Assembly (NCBI RefSeq): GCF_945915435.1
Contig: NZ_CAMEFG010000018.1
Coordinates: 1-64,000, forward strand
Source: an uncultured Paracoccus sp.
GTDB lineage: Bacteria; Pseudomonadota; Alphaproteobacteria; Rhodobacterales; Rhodobacteraceae
Direction: 5' to 3'
DNA length: 64,000 nucleotides
Positions 8,536 through 16,600 of this stretch are shown in pieces. The stretch's first letter is position 1. Each line of letters begins with the position of its first letter. A program made the translations under genes and the position numbers. The notes beneath the pieces are model-generated. The model saw nothing but the letters and a program-made list of their open reading frames with translations, was not told the origin of the DNA and did not search any database.

Positions 8536-9381
8536 ATGAAACTGTTGCGTTATGGGCTTGCGGGCCAGGAAAAGCCGGGCCTGCTGGATGATCAGGGCCG
8601 CATCCGCGACCTGTCCGGGCATGTCGCCGATATTTCCGACGACGCGCTGACGCCCGAGGGGTTGGCGCGGCTGGCGGCGTTGGACCCTGCCGCGCTGCCC
8701 GTGGTCGAGGGCGAGCCGCGCATCGGTCCCTGCGTCGGCAATGTGCGCAAGTTCATCGCCATCGGCCTGAACTATGCCGATCACGCCGCCGAATCCGGCA
8801 TGCCCGTCCCGGACGAGCCTGTCGTCTTCAGCAAATGGACAAGCTGCATCGTCGGACCCGACGACGACGTGCAGATCCCGCGCGGCTCGACCAGGACCGA
8901 TTGGGAGGTCGAACTGGGCATCGTCATCGGCGCGGGCGGCAGCAATATCGCGCAGGACCGGGCGTTGGAGGCGGTGGCGGGCTATTGCGTCGTCAACGAC
9001 GTCTCGGAACGCGACTGGCAGATCTCGCGCGGGCAGACATGGGACAAGGGCAAGGGCTTCGACACCTTCGGCCCGATCGGTCCCTGGGTCGTGACGCGGG
9101 ACGAGATCGCGGACCCCGGCAACCTTGCCATGTGGCTTGAGGTGGACGGGCGGCGCTATCAGGACGGCTCGACCGCGACGATGGTGTTCGGCGTGGCGGA
9201 ACTGGTCGCCTATTGCTCGCAACTCATGACGCTGATGCCGGGCGACATCATCACCACCGGAACACCGCCCGGCGTCGGCATGGGGCAGAAGCCGCCGGTC
9301 TACCTGAAAGGCGGCGAGGTGATGCGGCTGGGGGTCGAGGGCCTGGGGCAGCAGCGCCAGCGCGTCCTGCCCGCGCTTTAG
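8536..9381 (+). CDS. Fumarylacetoacetate hydrolase (FAH) family protein
   Basis: The 281-residue frame contains the full FAH fold. The signature GLNYADHAAESG is followed by the metal-binding pair E124 and E126 in DWEVELGIVIG and D155 in CVVNDVSERD. GDIITTGTPPGVGMGQKP near the C-terminus is also diagnostic. Members cleave C-C bonds in 2,4-diketo acids or similar; close homologues are often annotated as ureidoglycolate lyase or 2,4-diketo-3-deoxy-L-fuconate hydrolase. Its place between an SDR and a hydroxypyruvate isomerase-like gene supports sugar-acid breakdown (inference). The gap to the SDR is 34 bases. Confidence 0.92.
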   Translation: MKLLRYGLAGQEKPGLLDDQGRIRDLSGHVADISDDALTPEGLARLAALDPAALPVVEGEPRIGPCVGNVRKFIAIGLNYADHAAESGMPVPDEPVVFSKWTSCIVGPDDDVQIPRGSTRTDWEVELGIVIGAGGSNIAQDRALEAVAGYCVVNDVSERDWQISRGQTWDKGKGFDTFGPIGPWVVTRDEIADPGNLAMWLEVDGRRYQDGSTATMVFGVAELVAYCSQLMTLMPGDIITTGTPPGVGMGQKPPVYLKGGEVMRLGVEGLGQQRQRVLPAL

Positions 9382-9398
9382 CCGGACAGGGGCGGAAG

Positions 9399-10157
9399 AT
9401 GACCAGGTTCTCGGCCAATCTCGGGTTTCTATGGGCGGATCTGCCGCTGCCCGCCGCCGTTCGCGCGGCTGCGCGGGCGGGGTTCGATGCGGTCGAATGC
9501 CACTGGCCCTATGACACGCCCCCCGCCGATCTGCGCGCCGCGCTGGAGGAGACCGGCCTGCCCCTTCTGGGCCTGAACACCCTGCGCGGCAAAGAGGGCG
9601 AAAACGGCCTTGCCGCCCTGCCGGGCCGCGACCGCGAGGCGCGTATCGCCATCGACCAGGCCATCGCCTACGCGCGCGAGGTGGGCTGCGAGGCCGTCCA
9701 CGTCATGGCCGGCGCCGCCGAGGGCGAGATGGCGCGGCGCACCTTCATGGGCAACCTGGATCACGCCTGCCGTTCCGCCCCCGACCTGATGATCCTGATC
9801 GAGCCGCTCAACCGCCACGACGCGCCCGGCTATTTCCTGCAAGGCTCGGCGCAGGCCGCGCGGATCATCGAGCAATCGGGCCATGACAACCTGCGCCTGA
9901 TGTTCGACTGCTATCACATGCAGATCACCGAGGGAGACCTGACCCGCAGCCTGCGCCGGTTGCTGCCGCTGGTCGGCCATGTCCAGATCGCATCGGTCCC
10001 CGACCGCGGCACCCCCGATCACGGGGAACTGGACTATCGCCACATCTGCGCGCTCTTGCGCGAACTGGGCTGGACCCGCCCGCTTGGCGCCGAATACCGC
10101 CCCGACCGCGGCACCGAGCGCAGCCTGGACTGGATGGCGCCGCTGCGGGGGACCTAG
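9399..10157 (+). CDS. Hydroxypyruvate isomerase family protein
   Basis: This 252-residue TIM-barrel protein of the xylose isomerase-like superfamily starts at ATG 9399 with ggggcgg upstream. Features: MTRFSANLGFLWADLPL, the ILIEPLNRHDAPGYFL strand that carries a metal/catalytic Glu, FDCYHMQ, and GAEYRP near the end with the second Glu. Hydroxypyruvate isomerase (Hyi/OtnI) interconverts hydroxypyruvate or 2-oxo-tetronate type sugars. It ends the SDR-FAH operon and shares the four bases CTAG with the stop of the opposing aldolase-like gene. Confidence 0.9.
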   Translation: MTRFSANLGFLWADLPLPAAVRAAARAGFDAVECHWPYDTPPADLRAALEETGLPLLGLNTLRGKEGENGLAALPGRDREARIAIDQAIAYAREVGCEAVHVMAGAAEGEMARRTFMGNLDHACRSAPDLMILIEPLNRHDAPGYFLQGSAQAARIIEQSGHDNLRLMFDCYHMQITEGDLTRSLRRLLPLVGHVQIASVPDRGTPDHGELDYRHICALLRELGWTRPLGAEYRPDRGTERSLDWMAPLRGT

Positions 10158-10855
10158 CCCCCGTCCATCTCGTCCAGCGCGTTCTGGACCGCCGTCAGCA
10201 GGATGCGGGCGCGCAGATGCACCGTCTGGGACCTGTCGCCGGGCTTGTAGAGCGTGCCTTCCAGCCCGAAGCCCGTGACCCCCGCCGCCAGCCATGCCGG
10301 GAAATCGGCGGGCGTGATGCCACCGAAGGCATGGATGGGAAAACCGGCGGGCAGCAGCGCCCGGATCGCCGCCAGGGTCTGCGGCCCGGCTGCGCTTGCG
10401 GGGAACAGCCCAAGGGCCGATGCGCCCGCCTTGTGGGCCGCCAGCGCCTCGGTCACGGTCTGGGCGCAGGGGCAGGTCGCAAGCCCCAGCTTTCCGGCAT
10501 GGGCGATGACCGCCCCATCCGTCGCGGGCGACATCACCCGCCGCGCGCCTGCCCGCGCCGTGCGCTCGACATCCGCCGTTGTCAGCACCGAGCCGGCGGC
10601 GATCACGGCGCGATCGCCGCAGATGTGGGCCATCGTTTCGATGTTTGCCAGCGCCGAGGGGTCGCTCAGCGGCAGCTTTATGCAATTGATACCCGCATCG
10701 ACCAGCATGGCGGCAAGCTCGGCCGCTTCGGATTGCGGAACATTCCGCAGAACGGCGGTGATCGGGTCGCCTGCCTGCCTTGCATCGCGCTGCGGCAATG
10801 CGGGCCTGCCCAGGACCGCGCCAACCGGGGCGCCTGGGCCGTCTTGTCGAGACAT
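10154..10855 (-). CDS. KDPG/KDPGal aldolase-like protein lacking catalytic residues
   Basis: This 233-residue protein starts at the ATG at 10855 (MSRQDG); an in-frame ATG at 10867 would add four residues. The fold matches 2-keto-3-deoxy-6-phospho(galacto)nate aldolase throughout: ITAVLRNV, LVDAGINCI, VIAAGSVL, VMSPATD, CPCAQTVTEAL, LFPASAAGPQ, HAFGGITP. However, the catalytic Glu of the IEIPL/LEVTL strand is Lys here (K60 in CIKLPL), and the Schiff-base Lys of the LKIFP/FKFFP strand is Gly (G149 in ALGLFP). As written it cannot use the standard class I mechanism. It may be a sugar-phosphate binding or regulatory protein, or use K60 as a relocated lysine. It converges with the hydroxypyruvate isomerase gene. 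Confidence 0.85.
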   Translation of the reverse strand: MSRQDGPGAPVGAVLGRPALPQRDARQAGDPITAVLRNVPQSEAAELAAMLVDAGINCIKLPLSDPSALANIETMAHICGDRAVIAAGSVLTTADVERTARAGARRVMSPATDGAVIAHAGKLGLATCPCAQTVTEALAAHKAGASALGLFPASAAGPQTLAAIRALLPAGFPIHAFGGITPADFPAWLAAGVTGFGLEGTLYKPGDRSQTVHLRARILLTAVQNALDEMDGG

Positions 10856-11098
10856 CCTGAGGGTCATGTCGTCCCTTCTGCTTCCAAAATGCGATAAAAA
10901 GCCTGGTCGCGGAAAATTCGCGTTAAATCTGGGCCGAACCAACTCGATACTAGACAGTTCATAACGCCTTTGCGACAGGTTGCAAAATTCCGGGTGAGCA
11001 AACCGTGCCCCGCCCGATAACAGCCAACGATGTGGAAATCATCCGGTTTCGCAAAGGCGGGCAGGCTGGCGGGGGATTGCCGAAAAGGCGAAAAAGAT

Positions 11099-11132
11099 TG
11101 GAAAAAAAACGGCCCGAGAATGCGGGCCGTTC
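11099..11132 (-). terminator. Rho-independent terminator of efp
   Basis: Read on the minus strand, the stem acggcccgc / gcgggccgt-type arms around attct are followed by eight T residues (the plus strand shows ggaaaaaaaac at 11099-11109, then ggcccgagaatgcgggcc). It lies about 25 bases after the efp stop. Confidence 0.9.
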
Positions 11133-11157
11133 CGTTCAGGTCATCACTTTTTCGCGA

Positions 11158-11721
11158 TCAGGCGCGTTCGGAATATTCGAAAAGTTCGGTGTTGACGACG
11201 ATGGCCTCGTCCGTGGCGATGAAGGGCGGAACCATGATGCGCACGCCGTTGTCCAGGATCGCGGGCTTGTAGCTGTTCGCGGCAGTCTGGCCTTTGACGA
11301 CCGGCTCGGTCTCGGCGACCTTGCAGGTGACTTTCTGGGGCAGTTGCACCGACAGGGCCTCGTCCCCGTAATATTCGATGGTGGCGGTCATGCCGTCTTG
11401 CAGGAAGGGGCGGCGGTCGCCCAGCAGGTCGGCGTCAAGCTCGGTCTGCTCGAAGGTCTCATTGTCCATGAAGACCAGCTTGCCGTCGGTTTCATACAGG
11501 AATTGCTGGTCTTTCTGGTCCAGGCGGACCTGTTCCACGCGGTCCTCGCTGCGGAAACGCTCGTTCAGCTTGCGGCCGTCGCGCAGGTTCTTCAGCTCGA
11601 CCTGGGCGAAGGCGCCGCCCTTGCCGGGCTTGACGTGGCTGACCTTGACCGCCGCCCAAAGGCCGCCGTCATGTTCCAGCACGTTGCCGGGACGGATTTC
11701 ATTGCCGTTGATTTTAGGCAT
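11158..11721 (-). CDS. efp: Translation elongation factor P
   Basis: EF-P binds between the P and E sites and relieves ribosomes stalled on polyproline. The 187-residue protein has the normal length and three beta-barrel domains: KOW-like N-terminal domain ([15 protein letters not shown]), a central OB domain ([20 protein letters not shown]) and a C-terminal OB domain ending [13 protein letters not shown]. The residue that is modified in many bacteria is K34, within K31-P-G-K34-G-G. A matching modification gene (epmA/epmB) is not in the window. The polyproline-rich TonB and the first gene of this window would be expected clients (inference). Promoter and terminator candidates are listed separately; it is a single-gene unit. 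Confidence 0.97.
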   Translation of the reverse strand: MPKINGNEIRPGNVLEHDGGLWAAVKVSHVKPGKGGAFAQVELKNLRDGRKLNERFRSEDRVEQVRLDQKDQQFLYETDGKLVFMDNETFEQTELDADLLGDRRPFLQDGMTATIEYYGDEALSVQLPQKVTCKVAETEPVVKGQTAANSYKPAILDNGVRIMVPPFIATDEAIVVNTELFEYSERA

Positions 11722-11794
11722 TTTCGGATTCCTGGAATGTTTCGCATCTCGTGCCCCGGCGGCTTGCCCGCAGGCCCGCACGAGGATCGGCGGA

Positions 11795-11823
11795 GCTATA
11801 GCTTCCCCCCGAAGCCGAGGCAA
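11795..11823 (-). promoter_or_regulatory. Candidate promoter of efp
   Basis: On the minus strand a -35-like TTGCCT (11818-11823) and a -10-like TATAGC (11795-11800) are separated by 17 bases. The predicted start of transcription would lie near 11788, giving a leader of about 65 bases. The -10 lies within the 10-base palindrome agctatagct (11794-11803). Confidence 0.45.
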
Positions 11824-11944
11824 CCAAAACGGCTTTGCCGCGTTGTCAAGCCGACCAGAGCATCGGAAGCGGTGCCGTGACGGACAAGAATTTCACGGTT
11901 TTCCCGCAGGGTTGCGCAAAACGCATGGCTGTCATGTGTTGGGG

Positions 11945-11969
11945 GGCATATCGAATCGGGCGATATGCC
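11945..11969. promoter_or_regulatory. Perfect inverted repeat upstream of the DUF6280 gene
   Basis: ggcatatcg (11945-11953) and cgatatgcc (11961-11969) are perfect inverted copies around a 7-base spacer. It lies 116 bases before the start of the DUF6280 gene and 220 bases before efp. There is no T tract, and it is far from any gene end, so an operator is more likely than a terminator. Confidence 0.5.
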
Positions 11970-12084
11970 TATATCTCCGGCGCACAGCTATACGGACAGG
12001 CAACCTTCGTGTCAGACACCCTTGGGCTGTCTGTCGGCACCATCCGGTCCACTTGGGTCGGCAATAATACAGGATGATAAAATC

Positions 12085-12405
12085 ATGCGCGATTTCGTTG
12101 ATGGTTCGGCTTTCAACTTCGAACAAGGGCAGCGTGCCCGCAAGCTCTTTGCCGCGGTGGTTCTTGCCGCGCTGGACGACGCTATCGCAGACGACAAGAA
12201 ATATGGCAACGGTCCTGACCAGATCGCCCGCTGGGCACGGTCGCGCGATGGGCGCGAAGTGCTGTCCTGCGCCGGTATCGACCCGAACGAACGGGTGGTG
12301 AAGGGGCTGATGGAATTCGTGTCCAAGGGCGTGCGCACCTCGGTCGCGCTGTCGCGCGAGGAAAGCGAACGCCGTCTTGCCGCCGAGGAAGCCGAAGCGG
12401 CCTGA
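12085..12405 (+). CDS. Small DUF6280-type protein of unknown function
   Basis: This gene encodes 106 residues from ATG 12085, with aggat 10 bases upstream. The sequence MRDFVDGSAFNFEQGQRARK and LFAAVVLAALDDAIADDKKY matches a small conserved family that I know from Rhodobacterales (DUF6280). It is soluble and probably helical, with an acidic Glu/Ala-rich C-terminus (EESERRLAAEEAEAA). No catalytic motif is visible. It stands alone, between the divergent efp gene and the converging lrgB gene. The function is unknown. Confidence 0.8.
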   Translation: MRDFVDGSAFNFEQGQRARKLFAAVVLAALDDAIADDKKYGNGPDQIARWARSRDGREVLSCAGIDPNERVVKGLMEFVSKGVRTSVALSREESERRLAAEEAEAA

Positions 12406-12432
12406 ACCCTTCCCGCGCAGCCCGATCCCCTG

Positions 12433-12455
12433 GCCGTCCCCCTTGGGGCGGCTTT
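12433..12455. terminator. Hairpin between converging DUF6280 and lrgB genes
   Basis: gccg-t-cccc (12433-12441) pairs with gggg-cggc (12445-12452), with a single bulged t and loop ctt, followed by TTT on the plus strand. It is placed just after the DUF6280 stop and just before the lrgB stop. Confidence 0.55.
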
Positions 12456-12459
12456 CGCC

Positions 12460-13176
12460 TTACTGGAACAGGCGCAGCGCCAAGGGCGCGATGATCGCGG
12501 TCAGCACGGCGTTCAGCCCCATCCCGATCCCGGCGAAGGCCCCGGCGGTTTCGTTCACCTGGAAGGCGCGCGCCGTGCCGATTCCATGCGCCGCGACCCC
12601 CACGGCAAAGCCGCGCGCGCGCCAGTCGCGGATGCGCAGCGCGTTCAGCAGCGGCGTGACGATGATCGCGCCGATGATCCCGGTCAGCAGCACCAGCACG
12701 GCGGTGATGGTCGGCGCGCCGCCCAGACCTTCCGAGATGCCGATGGCGACCGGCGCCGTCGCCGACTTGGGCGCCAGCGAAGCCATCAGCACCGGCGACA
12801 GCCCGAAGGCATGGGCCACCGCCAGCGCCGCCACCACCGCCGTCAGCGACCCTGCGACCAGCGCCGCCAGCAGCGGCACGACCGCGTGGCGCAGGCGGCG
12901 CAGGTTGTCGTAAAGCGGCAGGCCAAGGCAGACGGTCGCCGGGCCAAGCATGAAGTGGACGAATTGCGCGCCCTCGAAATAGGTCTGGTAATCGGTCCCC
13001 GTCAGCATCAGCAGCGCCGCCAGCAGGATCACCGCGAACAGCACCGGGTTGGCCCAGCTTTGCCGCTGCGCAGCCAGCGAGGCCCGGTCGCCGATCCAAT
13101 AGGCGCAAAGGGTCGCGGTCAGCCACAGCAGCGGCTCGCGCGAGAGATAGCTCCAGATCAGGGCGGCGTTATCCAT
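12460..13176 (-). CDS. lrgB: LrgB family membrane protein
   Basis: This 238-residue inner-membrane protein has about six or seven hydrophobic segments. The LrgB hallmarks are visible: LAPKSATAPVAIGISEGLGG in the middle, and GFAVGVAAHGIGTARAFQ followed by GAFAGIGMGLNAVLTAI. LrgB/CidB proteins were described as holin-antiholin-like regulators of murein hydrolase and autolysis in Gram-positive bacteria; plant and bacterial relatives transport glycolate or pyruvate. It overlaps its partner lrgA by 8 bases (13169-13176), so the two are one operon. Which of the two roles applies here cannot be decided from sequence. Confidence 0.93.
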   Translation of the reverse strand: MDNAALIWSYLSREPLLWLTATLCAYWIGDRASLAAQRQSWANPVLFAVILLAALLMLTGTDYQTYFEGAQFVHFMLGPATVCLGLPLYDNLRRLRHAVVPLLAALVAGSLTAVVAALAVAHAFGLSPVLMASLAPKSATAPVAIGISEGLGGAPTITAVLVLLTGIIGAIIVTPLLNALRIRDWRARGFAVGVAAHGIGTARAFQVNETAGAFAGIGMGLNAVLTAIIAPLALRLFQ

Positions 13177-13534
13177 CGCGGCCCCCCTCGGCGTCCCCCA
13201 TCAGCCGCGCGACCCAGGCAAAGGTCAGCGCCGCCACCGCGATGGCCAGCACGGTCGAGACCAGCACCGCCAGCCCCAGCCCCGCAGCATTGTCGCGAAA
13301 CTGCCCCAGGTGGGCGATGACGCCGACGCCCGCAGGCACGAAGAACAGCGACAGGTTACCCAGCAGGGCGGTCGCGGCGGGGCGCAGGAAGTCGATCAGG
13401 CGCGGGCGGCAGATCCCCGCGCCGACCAGCAGCAAAAGCCCGACCACCGGGCCGGGCACGGGCAGCGCCAGCGCACGCGAGATCAGCTCACCCGCAAGAT
13501 GAAAGCACAGGATGGTGGCAAGGGCGGGGATCAT
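13169..13534 (-). CDS. lrgA: LrgA/CidA family membrane protein
   Basis: This 121-residue protein has four hydrophobic segments; the start at 13534 (MIPALATILCFHLAGELIS) aligns with the family. LPVPGPVVGLLLL and NLSLFFVPAGVGV are the characteristic blocks. LrgA and LrgB act together at the inner membrane, either in control of autolysis or as a small organic acid transporter. The gene is divergent from smc, 127 bases away, and an inverted repeat (13563-13599) lies in this shared upstream region. A two-component regulator, common next to lrgAB in firmicutes, is not present. Confidence 0.93.
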   Translation of the reverse strand: MIPALATILCFHLAGELISRALALPVPGPVVGLLLLVGAGICRPRLIDFLRPAATALLGNLSLFFVPAGVGVIAHLGQFRDNAAGLGLAVLVSTVLAIAVAALTFAWVARLMGDAEGGRDG

Positions 13535-13562
13535 GCGGTCCTCGGGGTTGTGTCGGGCCCTT

Positions 13563-13599
13563 ATATCTTGTGGGAATGCGGGACAGGAATGCAAGATAT
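13563..13599. promoter_or_regulatory. Inverted repeat in the lrgA-smc divergent region
   Basis: atatcttg (13563-13570) and caagatat (13592-13599) are perfect inverted 8-base arms with 21 bases between them. The region lies 29 bases upstream of the lrgA start and 63 upstream of the smc start. The arm spacing (centre to centre 29 bases) would suit a dimeric regulator. No regulator gene is adjacent. Confidence 0.45.
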
Positions 13600-13661
13600 T
13601 GACCCCGAGGGGCTTGTGCCGGAAAATCCGCCCACGGTGCCCTGATTCTGTGGATAAGTTC

Positions 13662-16600
13662 TTGCGCTTCGACCGGCTGCGACTGAATGGCTTCAAAAGC
13701 TTCGTGGACCCGACCGACCTGGTCATCCGCGAGGGGCTGACCGGCGTGGTCGGGCCGAATGGTTGCGGCAAGTCGAACCTGCTCGAGGCCCTGCGTTGGG
13801 TCATGGGCGAAAACCGTCCCACCGCCATGCGCGGCGCGGGGATGGAGGATGTGATCTTCGCCGGCACCGCGCGGCGCGGCGCGCGCGCCCATGCCGAGGT
13901 CGCGCTGACCATCGACAACCGCGAGCGCCTTGCCCCCGCGGTGGTGAACGACGCCGACCAGTTGGAGATCAGCCGCCGGATCACGCGCGACGCGGGCAGC
14001 GCCTATCGCATCAACGGCAAGGAAGTGCGGGCGCGCGATGTGCAGATGCTGTTCGCCGACGCCTCGACCGGGGCGCATTCGCCTGCGCTGGTGCGGCAGG
14101 GCCAGATCAGCGAACTGATCAACGCCAAGCCCAAGGCGCGGCGGCGCATCCTGGAAGAAGCGGCCGGGATTTCAGGGCTTTACCAGCGCCGCCACGAGGC
14201 CGAGCTGAAGCTGAACGGGGCCGAGGCGAATCTGACCCGCGTGGACGACACGCTGGACCAGCTTTCCGCGCAGGCCGCCAGCCTTGCGCGCCAGGCCCGC
14301 GCTGCCGCGAAATACCGCGAGATCGGCGCTGCCCTGCGCCTGGCCGAGGGGATGATCCTCTATCGCCGCTGGTCCGAGGCCGAACAGGCGCGCGAGGCCG
14401 CCTCTGCCGCGCTGGCCGAGGCCGTCCGTGCCGCAGCCCTTGGCGAGGCCGCCGCCCGCAAGGCCGCCGAGGCGCGCGAGGGCGCGGAGACCGCGCTGCC
14501 CCCCCTGCGCGAGGAAGAACAGGTCGCCGCTGCCCTTCTGTCGCGCGCCACCGTCGAGCGCGAGGCGCTGGACGAGGCCGAGACTCGCGCCCTTGCGCTG
14601 ATCGAAACGCTTGAGGCGCGCATCACCCAGCTGGACCGCGACATCGAGCGCGAGGCCGCCCTGAACCGCGACGCGGGCGAGGTGGTCGAACGCCTGCTGT
14701 GGGAAAAGGCCGAACTGGCCAAGGCGGGTGAGGGGCATGATGAACGGCTGGAAACCGCCGCCGAGGCCGCCGAGGCCGCGGCTGACGCCCTGCGCGAGGT
14801 CGAGGCGCGGCTGGCCGAACTGACCGACGAATCCGCCCGTCTGGCTGCGCGCCACCAATCCGCCGAACGGCTGGTCGCGGACCTGACCGCCATGCGCGAC
14901 CGCGCGCAGCGGGCCGCCGAACTGGCCGCCGAATCGGTCCGCCAGGCGGATGCGGGCGGCGATCAGGCCCGCGAGGCGCTGCAATCCGCCGAATCCGCGC
15001 TGGAAGACGCCCGCGACCGCACCGAGACCGCCGAGGAAGCCCTGCACGCCGCCGAGGAAACCCGCGCCGATCTGGAGGCACAGGAAGCCGCCGCCCGCGC
15101 CGCCCGCGCCGAGGCCGAGGGCGAGGCGGGCGCGCTGGCCGCCGAAGTCGCCACCCTGCGCCGCCTGGTCGAGCGCGGGGCCTCGGGCGGCCAGTCGATC
15201 CTTGACGTGATCCGCGTCGAAAAGGGTCATGAAATCGCCTTTGGCGCGGCGCTTGGCGACGACCTGCGCGCAGGGCTGGCCGCCGACGGCGCCTCGGGCT
15301 GGCGCGAATTGCCGGGCTATGGCACGACGCAGCCCCTGCCCGAAGGCGCCGCGCCGCTGGCTGCGCATGTCGATGGCCCCCCGGCCCTGGCGCGGCGGAT
15401 GTCGCAGGTCGGGCTGGTTGCCGACGCGGGGGCCGCTCGCGCCTTGCAGCCGCAGCTTCTGCCCGGTCAGCGGTTGGTCACGCCCGCGGGCGACCTGCTG
15501 CGTTGGGACGGGCTGTGCGTGAATGCGGGCGAGGCGTCCTCGACCGCCGCGGCGCATCTGCAAAAGGTCAACCAGCTTGCCGAGGTGGGCGGGCAGGCCG
15601 ACGCGGCCCACGCCCGCGCCGAGGATGCGCTGGCCGCCCACCAGTCCCTGCGCGAGGTGCTGGACGCCGCCATCGCCGCCGAAAAGCGCGCCCGCGACGC
15701 CCGCCGCGATGCCGAACGCCTGCTGTCCGAGGCCGCCCGCGCCGCCACCCGCGCCGAATCGGACCTGTCGATGGCCAGCAGCCGTGCCGAATCCGCCCGC
15801 GCCGAGATGGCCCGCCACCATGCCGATGCCGAGGACGCCACCGCCCGCCTGCGCGAGGCCGCCCGCGCGCTGGCCGACCTGCCTGACCGCGCGGCGATCG
15901 CCGAGGCGCTGGAACATGCCCGCACCGGCGTCGAGGCCGCGCGGATCGCGACCATGACCCGCCGTTCGGCGCTGGACGAATTGCGGCGCGAGGGCAATGC
16001 CCGCACCAAGCGCCTGCAACAGATCGCGACCGAGGAATCGGGCTGGCGGCTGCGGCTGGAACAGGCGGGCACCCGCGCGGCGGAACTGGCGGCGCGGCGC
16101 GACGGCTCGGCGCAGGAACTGGACGAGGCCCGCGCCCAACCCGCCATCCTGGCCGCGCGCCGGGACGATCTGTCCGATGCCGAACAGGCCGCCCGCGACC
16201 GCCTTGACCGCGCGCGCGAGGCGCTGGCCGCCGCCGATGCGATGCTGCGCAGCCGCCTGGACGCCGAACGCGAGGCGGAACGCGCTGCCTCGGACGCGCG
16301 CGAGGCCCGCGCCGCGCGCGAGGCCCGGTCCGATGCCGCCCGCGAGGCCGAGGCGGTTGCCCGCGCCCGCATCGACGAGGAAACCGAAAGCACCCCGCAG
16401 GCCCTGCTGGAATCGCTGGAGACCGACCCCGACGCCATGCCGCCCGCCAGCGAGCTGGAGGACCGGATCGCCCGCCTGCGTCAAACCCGCGACGCGCTTG
16501 GCGCGGTCAACCTGCGCGCCGACGACGACAAGCGCGAGTTGGAAACCGAGCGCGACCGGCTGGCCGGCGAAAAACACGACCTGACCGAGGCGATCCGCAA

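Larger units (their letters stand above)
11722..12084. other. Longest gene-free stretch (efp / DUF6280 divergent region)
   Basis: This 363-base gap separates the divergent efp and DUF6280 genes. It holds the efp promoter candidate (11795-11823) and a 9-bp perfect inverted repeat (11945-11969). A plus-strand open frame of 80 codons ends at 12077. It uses codons rare in this genome (CGA, CTA, GCA, GGA), has no convincing ribosome binding site and resembles nothing I know, so I do not call it a gene. Local AT content is higher than in neighbouring genes. Confidence 0.6.

Noticed and set aside
10908..10922. Near-palindrome cgcggaaaattcgcg upstream of the aldolase-like gene
   Set aside because: Only the outer CGCG arms match; such pairs are common in this GC-rich DNA, so no claim is made.
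11875..12077. Possible small plus-strand gene beginning with GTG near 11875
   Set aside because: Codon use unlike the genome, no ribosome binding site, no recognisable sequence; it contains the palindrome at 11945-11969, so regulatory DNA is more likely.
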